From positions 744,001 to 808,000 of the forward strand of contig JAUFSD010000007.1 in assembly GCA_033030425.1 (NCBI GenBank): a stretch of DNA of 64,000 bases, in the 5' to 3' direction. Source of the DNA: Verpa conica. Taxonomy: Eukaryota; Ascomycota; Pezizomycetes; Pezizales; Morchellaceae. The notes beneath the pieces are model-generated. The model was not told where the DNA came from. It saw only the letters and a program-made list of their open reading frames with translations, and ran no database searches. Positions within the stretch are counted from its first letter, which is position 1. Each line of letters opens with the position of its first letter. The position numbers and the translations under genes are program-made. Positions 23,220 to 32,720 of this stretch are shown here, in pieces.

Positions 23220-24744
23220 CTAGCGATTTAGTGTGACATTTCGTCTGTTTGAAGTCTCACCAGCTGTATACGGTGACTGCATATATGATCCCTCGGCTGG
23301 TTCTTGCGGGTAACGGTGAGCCCCATCTCTCAGCCCTGATCCTCCTACCGGGTTGCTCACAGAAAAACCCGAACAATCACCCGGGGCACCCCAAAGCCTT
23401 TCTCCTCGCGAATAACATGCAGCCACACCCCATCCACCTTTCCTCGTTGCAGCACCACCACTCCAGTTCTCCAGTTCCTGGATCCCGTAGCCAAATCCTC
23501 CAATCTCCTTGTTTCTTGGGAGTGGGATATGGTTGCATCTGAAATCCCATACCGAGGCAAAGCACATTCTATATGCGAGAATAGCCATAACAACACCCAT
23601 CAATGATCCAACAACGATGTCGTACCAGTTATGGCTCATATCAAGGGTCAAAGAACCGACAATCAGGGTTGCTGCGAGCATAGGCGCCACAAACACCAAC
23701 AACTTCAAAAACGATGAGTGGTAATTCGCAAAAATCTTCAAATGCGCATTGAGATAGAGTGAAAGGTAGAAAAGCCCTGCCCACGCCGCAATGGAATGAC
23801 CAGAGGGGAAAGACTGCATGGCATTCGCGATCAAGTCCTTTCGGTTCTCGAAATCGCGGCAGACTGTGACGTCAAAGTAAAGGTTCTGGAAGCCACCACC
23901 TTCTACGTTATCGATTTGCGGGTCGCAGACAGTCAGAAAGTGGGGTCGGAGACCACCAATGACAAGCTTTATGATGATCTGTAGTGTCGCACCGGTCATG
24001 ACTGCGTAGATGACGCCCCAGCATCCGTTGTTGACGTTCCAGAAAGACCCACGGCCCCATATGAAGCTACCACCCTTTCTTTTTATTCTAAGACGCTTGC
24101 CGTTAGGTCCGTGTGTTGCGATGCCGAAGAAGTTTATTATCCAGATTGAGAAGAAAGGGGTGAAAATGGCAATCATGGCGTCGGGAACGATTGGCATTAT
24201 TTGTGACTGTTTTGGGTGTGCGAATGATGGGTAAACCACCGTAGAAGATCTTTCGTGGGGCGTCAGAAAAAGGTCTAGAGTGAAGTCTGATAAGATTAAA
24301 GGGGAACTAACGGTGTAACACCAGACTGTGGGTTGTAAGTCACAGCGAAGAGTTTACGATAAGGTACCGGACTCCACTTGAGTAGCCATAACGCAATTGC
24401 GCCCAAAATGATGAACCTTGATCTAGCATTAGTAGCCGCTATTTGGAGGTAGTATTCTAGGCGGGATTTACTCACGCAAGTAAATCATGCCAGTACCATT
24501 TGAACCATTGCTTTACAGTTGGTGCGGGCCCATACGGATCCACCCATCCTTCGTATTCGTCTCCTGCAGCCTCCAAGTCTCGCCTTGAGTGTTTCTCCTT
24601 CACTACAGTTGTATTTGTGGGTGTTTGGTCGAGGGAATTGGGATCGTTTGTACTTGCTCGCGGTGTGGGTCCGGCAAGAGCGCTGGGGTTTTCAGTAGTG
24701 GTAGCATCATGACTAGGCCTGAAACGGCCGAAAATGTTAGACAT
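23220..24744 (-). CDS. PAP2-family lipid phosphatase (Dpp1-like diacylglycerol pyrophosphate/phosphatidate phosphatase)
   Basis: Integral-membrane phosphatase removing phosphate from phosphatidate-type lipids. Three exons: 24744-24476, 24416-24312 and 24249-23220, giving 467 aa. The three PAP2 motifs are present in order: KLVIGGLRP (about 219-227), FPSGHS with the catalytic His about 276, and SLTLDMSHNWYD with His about 331 and Asp about 335. Hydrophobic helices fall between them (for example after IALWLLKWSPVPYRKLF and around MLAATLIVG). The N-terminal ~80 residues are hydrophilic and Thr/Pro-rich; the last ~110 are Gly-rich and poorly structured, longer than in yeast Dpp1. The second intron was chosen with donor GTTAGT and a CTGAC branch point (62 nt); a 35-nt alternative would keep extra residues. 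Function is secure at family level only. Confidence 0.92.
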
Positions 24745-25469
24745 GGCGGGAGGATAGTATATTCACAACTGATGGCAAGCGTAGAGCGTAGCCTTAGTGA
24801 GAATTGCTACCGTGTTCAAAGCGAATAGTAAACTAAAGAAACAACACGAATGACACTGAGTGAACTGAGGGTGAGGAGTAACAGTAGCAGCAGTAGGAGA
24901 AATGGAATCTAGTTGTATTGTGATGAATGTTATATATTACAAAGTACCCTATGGACAAGATGCGGATGAATCAAGAAAAAATCATGGCAGTTGGCTCGTC
25001 ACTCGCATAATCTGGATACTGGTGGTTGTTTGGGAGGTATTAATTCTTGGTTCACGTCACAGCACGTCAGCCAAGACTTTCCAAAGGCCCTGGCAGCAGG
25101 AGTCGCGACACGTGCCTGAGCGCTCAGCTTTTGCTTAGGCGAATCACTTTAATTTAGACTTAGGTGTCAATATTTTACCGAGTGATGAGCATCAACATGC
25201 TTGTTCAATACTTTACACGTTTGTAGCTACACTTTGTTGGCTTTTGCCGTGTCTTAAACAGGATACATGTAGTTACGCGTTTTAGGTTGTTTCCCACTAA
25301 ATAGACCTGGTGAAAGTGAATTAGGATTAGTTCGAGTATCCTCTAACCCAGTAATTATTGACAAAATCTAATAGATATGGAAGGATTATGTACAACAACT
25401 GATATAGAAAACTTTTAGTGATGGTTAAGGATGACTGAGAGATCTATTACATATACATGTAGTCGAAGC
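24745..25469. other. Intergenic, lipid phosphatase promoter and 3' flank of next gene
   Basis: The left part is the upstream region of the lipid phosphatase. No gene is supported; a 78-codon frame at 24902-25138 has no motif. TACATGTAG-type palindromes occur at about 25264 and 25453. Confidence 0.5.
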
Positions 25470-27245
25470 TTAGTTCTTAGGGACCGAGGAGAGTAAGCCA
25501 TCACTATCAGCTCTGGGAATTTGATAACCGAGCTCGAGAAGTGGTTGGACAGAAGCAGAGGAGAATACTCCATGAGTATTCCTGCCACACTGGAACAAAC
25601 CAACCACTGCTCGAGTCAGGGGATTAAAGATCTGGGCGCCGCAAAAATATTGATCAGGAAACATTAAATCGTTACTTGTGTATGTCAAGATGTTCGTTTG
25701 ATAAATTTCCGGAACCTCCCCAGCATATTGTAGGCCAGGTTCAACGGTTCTTTCAATGCCCACCAGGACCAATTCACAAGATTCAGTCCAAGGAGACTCC
25801 ATCCTATATAACTGAGTGCCCACTATGAGTCCTTCCGTACCAGAGAGTTGTTTATCAAAAAAGCAATGACCACGCAAGTGTTCCTTGATGTAGGTCTTTC
25901 GGGGTTTGACGGGGGCGAGCATAATGCCTGTTTGTTCAACACCTCTGAAAGTGACAGCAATCGGTTTCCTAGTTCCATCTGGTGTGCAAGGGCAATATAC
26001 TGTATCTGAAATATTGAACCCATGACTGGAGACCACAATACAAAGCTCTTCCGTGATCTCGTTGTAGAGGGGTGTGCCGCTGATAGTGAAGGTACTATTA
26101 CTAGACGAACAAACCATCATTCCAGCTATCATCAGCTCTGCATAATAGCTTGATTCGATCTTATTACTCATACACGACTTATTATTTCGTTCCGGAGTGA
26201 AAGAATCCATCTCTCCACTATAAAAAATTGGAATTCCACCAGCCTGTGAGGGAAGCGATCCAGTGTAAAACATAGGATTCCCTCGGAAGGTGACTAACCA
26301 ACGATTCCCCAGGAACGTCAGACTTCGTACATCTAGCCCTTCCCAGCGGAAGAACCTAATGATTTCGTCAAAGACTTCTGTATGAGGAGTTTTCCAATAA
26401 GTAGTAGGGGTAATATAGTCTAGGATGGAAAGAGCCACAGAGTTACCCTGGTGCCCGAAGAGTGGTGGGAAATTTCCGGAACGTGTATCTGTAATCCAGA
26501 CTGGAAGTCCAGCAATTGTGACTGGCCATGGCCTTTGTGGAAGGACCTCGAAAATGATGACTAGGAATGGGCAGGCAAAGATGACATTAGAGCAGTTGTA
26601 CCCAAAGTGTACACCGATAGCGTAAATCTCCCAGAATGTAGGCGGGCGTGGGAATGGAATCCCGTTGTACTCATCGACCAGGGAGAAATCAAAGTACACA
26701 TGTTTTGAAAAGGGGCCTTCATCTATTATTTCTTCTGGGGAATTTGGGTACTGGGGTGTGGCCGCCTGGGGTCTCTCAGCCTTATTGATTGGGTCGTTAA
26801 CCTCGTATATGGGTTCTCTGTTTTCTGTCTTTTCTAGGAAAATCTCCGCACCTTGATCTGCACAAATTACACCTAGAATTGGAGACTTGACAATACTAAC
26901 CTGCTTGGAGACGGTAGAGGCCACATCAAGCAGCTTAAATGAATGGACCTCGAGGCAAGCATGATCTGTATTTAAGGTGTCGTCCTTAGTTATAGCTTCT
27001 AGACTTGGGGCATCTGTAATTGGGGTTGAGGGCCAGGTTTTAACTTCTTGGTCATAATCCGAGTCGGAAAGCATAAATTCTGGGCCGTATTCGTCCGTGA
27101 TCCAGGTCCGATTAGTGCCTTCACACGTAAGTTCGCATTTTTCGGAAGTGTTGGTGCTGGTGTCTTGGGGAACCTCTGTGCTGAAATTTGAAGCCATTGT
27201 AGCTATTTTGAAGGATTTAAGGACTGGAGGTGCTGATGGCTTCAT
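25470..27245 (-). CDS. Unnamed 591-aa protein; C-terminal half possibly a degenerate chymotrypsin-like fold
   Basis: Single-exon gene with an ATG at 27245 (a second ATG is 16 codons in). Residues 1-200 are acidic and Ser/Thr/Glu-rich with no signal peptide. From about residue 215 the protein becomes globular (WEIYAIGVHFGYNCSNV). Around 370-590 it shows a pattern like fungal trypsin-fold proteins: FTISGTPLYNE, then CIVVSSHGF (a His where the catalytic His would sit), later YFCGAQIFNPLTRAVVGLFQ, resembling the nucleophile region with Cys-Gly in place of the usual Gly-Asp-Ser-Gly. No clear catalytic Asp is visible. An inactive or Cys-based peptidase-like domain is therefore a weak inference; structure comparison would decide. 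The open frame is intact and codon-like, so I am confident that it is a gene. Confidence 0.78.
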   Translation of the reverse strand: MKPSAPPVLKSFKIATMASNFSTEVPQDTSTNTSEKCELTCEGTNRTWITDEYGPEFMLSDSDYDQEVKTWPSTPITDAPSLEAITKDDTLNTDHACLEVHSFKLLDVASTVSKQVSIVKSPILGVICADQGAEIFLEKTENREPIYEVNDPINKAERPQAATPQYPNSPEEIIDEGPFSKHVYFDFSLVDEYNGIPFPRPPTFWEIYAIGVHFGYNCSNVIFACPFLVIIFEVLPQRPWPVTIAGLPVWITDTRSGNFPPLFGHQGNSVALSILDYITPTTYWKTPHTEVFDEIIRFFRWEGLDVRSLTFLGNRWLVTFRGNPMFYTGSLPSQAGGIPIFYSGEMDSFTPERNNKSCMSNKIESSYYAELMIAGMMVCSSSNSTFTISGTPLYNEITEELCIVVSSHGFNISDTVYCPCTPDGTRKPIAVTFRGVEQTGIMLAPVKPRKTYIKEHLRGHCFFDKQLSGTEGLIVGTQLYRMESPWTESCELVLVGIERTVEPGLQYAGEVPEIYQTNILTYTSNDLMFPDQYFCGAQIFNPLTRAVVGLFQCGRNTHGVFSSASVQPLLELGYQIPRADSDGLLSSVPKN

Positions 27246-27941
27246 ATCGAGGGGTTGTTGTTTTTAATTTGGGTTTGGGGGTGTTTGTGCGTCAGGAGAA
27301 TAAAGAGATAAAGAACCCGTGGCAGGGGGCTGCGGTGGATATATAGCACGGTAAGTTATATGAAGCCTATCTAGCATGTAAGAGACCACTTCCTAGCGGG
27401 ATATCATCATTTCATAAAGAGATGGATATAGATCTCTGTTTGTTGTGAAATAGGAGATGGTTATATAATCTAGCACGAGGGATCATAGGGCATCACTCGA
27501 GGCCTCTGCGGCTTGTTTTGCAACACATTGACTGCCACCCCTTTCCTCATTTACCCGTATCTTCAACTACTCTAACTTCCTTACCCGGATTAGATATATG
27601 GTATCTCCCGATAAACACTATTGAGCTAGTATCTCAGGGGTCTGCTGGTTTTTACGGTTGTGAGACTTTGTTTTCGCTATAGGGATATTTGGAAGTAAAG
27701 TAAAAAGATCACCCGTGATATTTTCAGTTTCTAGACGAGATGAGGGAATAAAGAAAGGTGTCGAGATGTTATACCCTTGCAACATCTCCAATACTCGAAG
27801 TAAATTAACAAGCCACCTATCTATAAGACAGCCAAAGAAAGGGATAACAACAAATACGAACTCGTCAAATTATGTAGCAAAGTCCGCCGTAACCTCACCA
27901 TATCTACAATAGAACCCAACGTCAGCAAAAACCGCCAAAGT
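27246..27941. other. Intergenic, upstream of the 591-aa gene
   Basis: No gene is seen. A clean copy of the dispersed motif, GATCATAGGGCATCACTCG, lies at 27481-27499, 236 bp upstream of the ATG at 27245. A 65-codon frame at 27715-27912 lacks motifs. Confidence 0.5.
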
Positions 27942-30130
27942 TCAATTCCAGCTTAGTTCGAGAGAATCATCTTCATACCGGACACCGTCTACACTTAGCT
28001 CAAACAGTAATGAGGCGCTCAAAACAGTCATCTCCATCGTAAAATGTAGACCCTCATACTCGATATCTTTAGAGTTTTTACCCTTTGTGTACATAGATTT
28101 AGGAACATTCGTCAGATCCGAGCGAAGCCTGCAAACTGTCTTGACAGCTATCATTAAGTTAGCATATAATCCTAGTGGAAAACTTGATAAGATTCTTACT
28201 ATTGTCAATGCATTTTGGCGGGAAGGTCTCTTGACAGCATACTAGTTCGTCGACTAGAACCCTACTATGGTGCTCCTCAAAGGTGATATAAAATGGAAAT
28301 GCGATGCTTTCATCCTCTGACATTTCGGTACCCTTTAACATAGGAGTTAGTAACAGTTAGAATACATCAGGGCTAGGGTTGGATCACTGACTTTCGCAAT
28401 ATACCATTTGATTTGATTCTCAGCAAGCCATTTCTCTCTCGTTGTGTCCCAGTATTTGTGTTCCTCGGAGTGTACATTCTCATCATAGTATTCCCAGTAC
28501 TTGACACCGTAGTGGTATCGTGATTTTCGTGTTTGGACAATCGTCTCCATCCCTCGGATGACTGCCCCACGAACTACCGCTGTCCATGAGTCAACTGGCT
28601 GGAGGACAACGTCAGGATTATCAGGTGTTGATAGGATGTCGGTATATTTATTCTTTAGGCGCATAAACAGATATTCCGAGGAACCGAAACCCCCAACAAG
28701 GAGGATACTCTTCATAGTGGTTAGCACCGCTATAGGAAGGAGCCTATAAAATTAAATTTAGGGCGATACCTTTACTTGCTTGCCCTTAGATTGTACTGCC
28801 GTTATCTGCCCGTCCACCAGCCGTACAACCTCCTCGATGACCGGTTCAAATATTCCTTGAACTTCCTCACTGCGTAAATTGTTAACCTCTGGCCATGTTA
28901 CTAAAAGAAATCATTATATATCGCCCATTTCTTACCGTGTAACGGTCATAAAACCGCAATCGATCCCCTTCGCCTCGTCATCGGGTAATCCAGGGAACTG
29001 TATAGGGAAAACATCTTGGTCCTCTCCATCAACAAAAACTCGCTTCACGTACTCCTCCCATGATTTCAGAGCCGCTATCTTCGTTTTCTCCTTCATGGCG
29101 TAATATGCAACCGAACCTAGGCGTTCCTTTACGAAGCTTTCGAACCGGCGATTTAGGAAGGCTGAACCACATAGCTCCCCTATTCCAGCGTCAGCTTCCG
29201 ACGTTTATAACAGAATATATCAGAGTAATTGAACCTGTTCCTGTTACACTTTCCTTGACCTGTAGTGGGTCTGTTTGTAGAATTTCATAAGAAATCAGAT
29301 CCACAGTGCCGCCACCCGCATCGCAAACCACAAAGCAAGAGTCATCGTTAGCCGTCAGGTTCTTTGGTCGTATTGTCTTTAGAGTATATAAGGCTGCGGC
29401 TTCCGGCTCCGAGATTAGTCTGATTTTGCAAGACTTAGCCATACCCGTGCCCTCTGCGGCCTGAAGAGTCGCATTCTTCGATCGGTCGCTCCATACAGCC
29501 GGACATGTCAATATAAACTCAATCTTTGTATTTTCTACAAACGTCTGGCCAAGCGATCGCGTTAACATGGTAATAGTGTGGTCATAAAGCATCTGCAAAT
29601 AATCCCTCACGACGTCCTGTACACTCTTCTCATGTTGTTGTAGCTGCGCGTAGATATTTGGCAGTGATACGAAATCCGGAGGTCGTAGATTTGGGTCTAG
29701 GCATAGCTTAAAACATTCAATACAGTTTTGGAACGGCTTGATCTGGAATCCCCATTTTATTCCGTCCTTTTCGTATGCGATCTTTGAAGGTACTTTTGGG
29801 GAGGTCAGGTTTACGCCGCCGGGCCAACTCTGTAAGATCCCAGAAGTTGTATGTTAGCGATGGCTTGGCGGAAATCGGAATATGAAGCCTCAGACCTGAA
29901 TAACGTGGATCTCTGAAGGTGAGCCTGTATAGCCCCAAGCGACTCTAGATTAGGGAAGATGATGAGATTATATTTCTATGTAATTATAGTTTGAGAGTGG
30001 GATCTTACCCGCTGTACGTTGTTCCAAAGTCAACCCCAACAACCAGTCTGTTTGTTTCACCAGACAAAGAAACATCTCGAATTTTGTCGGTTACGCTTTG
30101 AAGACTGGTCTCCGAGGCTGGCGGCTGCAT
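27942..30130 (-). CDS. HSPA12-like Hsp70-family ATPase
   Basis: Cytosolic actin/Hsp70-fold ATPase of the divergent HSPA12-type family common in filamentous fungi. Eight exons: 30130-30009, 29944-29896, 29829-29235, 29179-28936, 28869-28770, 28709-28392, 28332-28200 and 28147-27942, giving 588 aa with every phase consistent. Phosphate 1 motif VVGVDFGTTYSG is at 30-41, IQSWPGG follows, then the LTCPAVWSD segment, ISEPEAAAL, the phosphate 2 motif VVCDAGGGTVDL, GSAFLNRRF, TREEVQGIFEPVI and the adenosine motif ILLVGGFGSSEYL. The C-terminal substrate-like domain is shorter than in canonical Hsp70 and lacks an EEVD tail. The second intron has a weak GTCTGA donor. The fourth-intron acceptor was chosen because it alone restores TREEVQ. 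Such proteins are often multi-copy and lineage-variable; the client is unknown. Confidence 0.9.
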
Positions 30131-30893
30131 TCTTGCTGCTTCCTGCTTTTCGATGGAGATACGGGGGTAGATTCAAGCTAGGTACTTGTAAGAGTGTTTG
30201 TTTGTTTGTTTGTTTGAGGAGCTTCCTTCTGCGGGGTTGCTCGAGTCATGAGCCAGTGTAGGTAGTTGATTAAAGAGAATCAGGCCGATAGCTGCAGGCG
30301 TGTAACTATGGTACGTGTCGTATCAATAAGGTAAGCCCTTCAGGGTACCTGCTCGGGTTACCATTCGCTCGGATCGCGCTGTGTCCTTAACGGCGGTTAG
30401 GTGGCTGGATGCGTTGGACCAATGATGTAGTACACCACGCGGAACGCGCCAATGTCCTGTCTTCAGGCGAGCAACAGCATACAACAGGGTGGAGATGAGG
30501 ATGGAGAAAGACGTTGACACTTGCACTAAGTGGGTAACCAGTCTTTACTGCTGGATCCACGAAGATCAATGTCTTATAAAACCACTACTAACCCCCCTCT
30601 TTCTTTTTATTCGGCATCTCGTGCCAGAAGACTATGTAGAGATGCAAATTTATTAGCTGAGGGCTGAGGGCTGATTGAATAAGCTGGTAGATAGCAAGAA
30701 AATCTGGAAATGGCTAGGCGCAGGCGATCAACTTAAGGTTAACAAATTTCACATCAAGAAAAGAACAAACTGCGGTTATTTGTATCTCATAAGTGCTTAA
30801 CCGTAGCTGAAGAATAAAACCTAATTGCTACCTATCTATCCTAGCCGTCAAAATGCTTATTGCACTCGTAGTGACCCAATTTACCAAAGTTGA
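30131..30893. other. Intergenic between Hsp70-like gene and unnamed gene A
   Basis: Promoter side of the Hsp70-like gene and 3' side of gene A. Contains a (GTTT)5 microsatellite at 30196-30216. No gene is seen; frames of about 60-80 codons have no motif. Confidence 0.5.
30196..30216. repeat. (GTTT)n microsatellite
   Basis: Five perfect GTTT units plus G, 66 bp upstream of the Hsp70-like start codon, so probably in its 5' untranslated region or promoter. Confidence 0.9.
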
Positions 30894-32130
30894 TTAGCTT
30901 TTATCAAGTTTCTTCACCCCACCGAGTTGAAAAACCCCACCTTTTCCAATAGTTGTACCCTTCTGTAAGGTCATCATGTGTGCTCTCAATTGCTCGAGCC
31001 CGCGTACCTCAGGCAGCTTCTTTTTTGTTCTCTCTATGTTCTCTTCAAATCTCTTTGCATCGAGTTCGGTCTTTTTCTCATTACGCCCCATCCTCAATAT
31101 TACCTTCTCATCTAAGTCTTCAATAAGAGCCTTATCTCCTTTACTGAGGCTGGAGTTATGTAGTCTTTGTAGCCTCAATCCGAGTTCGTTAAAATTCTCG
31201 TGGCCTAGAAGCTCCAAGTCCTTGACATCTATATTGGCCTCCTTTGTCCGCTATAGATATATTTAGTAAAAATCAATATTAAACGATTTCTGGGTCTGAA
31301 AAGAACCTTTGGCGAGTCATCTGAGTGTGATTCTAGTTCGGCTAAGGCTTCCGAGTCCCCATGCTCCCAATCCGTCCACGCATCTGAGCTTCCGGGGGTT
31401 TCACCACATACTGTAGAGCAACGGGTCCGCATAGGTGAGATTTTCCTAGCATTTTCGCTAAAACCTAGTGACTCTGATTGAATATCTATAGCTGCCGGGA
31501 GTTTAAAGTCCTGAGTTATCTCGAACTCTTTTAAGAGTTAGCATGTGAGCTGCCTAAAAATAGTATCTGATAATCAGAAAGTGGATCATTACCTTCATCC
31601 CCAACCATCTGTGTTCGCTTCTGTTTCTGGGTGTCGCCTTTAAAGGATGCTTCATCATCAATGACTGTAAAAATTCTCGAAGCCTCTATAACTGTCCGAC
31701 CCCCCCTCTCCTTTCCCAGTTCTTCTCTTATTGTGGTGGCTTGAACATCCCTTAGTTCTAGAGGTAGTACCTGTAACGGAACAGGTGACTCAGCCTGCGC
31801 CTGAGTGATGACAGAAACACTCCCTGAACCACTCTGCTGCGATTTGAACACTTCAATAACTTCATCTTGTAGACATTCAGACTTCATCTGAGGTGCTTCT
31901 TCCTTTTCATCCATCTCCTGGTAAATATCCAAAGTTTCACAAAATGCGAGTCCCTTAAGCTGCCTTGAAACAATTCCCATAGGATCTGTATCAACTGTTT
32001 CCTCCACTGGCACCAGAACACTTGGTGACTTTTCCACTTCTGTGCTTCCTGATTTCTCTTCTATCCTTTCTTGCTGGGTACCTAAGGCTACATGTTTAGG
32101 CCTCTCAACCTGGTCTGGAGCAGCATCCAT
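30894..32130 (-). CDS. Unnamed acidic protein, gene A (371 aa), paralogue of gene B by its C-terminus
   Basis: Three exons: 32130-31593, 31527-31307 and 31250-30894; phases 1 and 0, GCTAACTC branch point in the first intron. I recognise no domain. Residues 1-250 are low-complexity, rich in Glu, Val, Ser and Gln. The last exon encodes a charged, probably helical or coiled-coil stretch (LQRLHNSSLSKGDKALIEDL) and ends GKGGVFQLGGVKKLDKS. That ending matches the end of neighbouring gene B (SDGFFQLGVGR), and both last exons follow an acceptor reading CTATAG|CG in phase 0. Tandem duplication is therefore likely, although A lacks the membrane exon of B. The frame is open 70 codons upstream of the chosen ATG without another ATG. 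No localisation signal is evident. Spliced structure is hand-inferred. Confidence 0.7.
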
Positions 32131-32720
32131 CGTTCGTAGGAACTGAAATTTTAATGCTAATAGCGTTTTTGATTCGGAATTGATGGTAACTTGAAGCTTC
32201 AAGCTATAGAGATGAAGTAGAAGGTAAGTCAAGGGAGGCAGAAGAAGAGCGGTTGGTGGGGTAGCATTTAACCTCTTGGTATATGTAGCCACTTCAGAGC
32301 CCCCTAAAGTTAGTTTTAGCGACTTATTTAATCTACCCACAATTACTATATTTACAGGTCTTCAAAAGATTCCTAAAATATAATAGGAAACACTCTATAT
32401 CTGCATGTACTGTCTACTTAGATTTCCAAGACTTTATAAATCCAGACACGTTTTTTTATTCTCTCAAAAGACCATACCCTTGACATGTAACTACATACGT
32501 GAATTGGCTTAATATATCTTTATATCGATACCTCATGGATTTGCTATAATCCTACACATGATGAATAGACCACATTGCAAATACGAGTTAACCCCAATTT
32601 AATCTAACATACCCGCCAGTAAAAAAAAGGAGACTACAAAGTACCCCCATCACTATCAGCATCCCCCATCTTTCTCAGTAGCCTACTGCATCTAGGATTC
32701 TCCACCCCACTTATCCTAGA
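32131..32720. other. Intergenic between tandem genes A and B
   Basis: Upstream region of gene A and downstream region of gene B, both minus strand. No separate gene is seen. A+T-rich with no clear regulatory site. Confidence 0.5.

Noticed and set aside
24250..24311. Alternative 35-nt intron in the lipid phosphatase (GTGTTA donor)
   Set aside because: The 62-nt version has a better donor, a CTGAC branch point and a pyrimidine tract; the alternative adds an odd insertion.
32131..32340. Longer N-terminus for gene A using a non-ATG start at 32340
   Set aside because: No ATG occurs there; the first in-frame ATG at 32130 is preferred.
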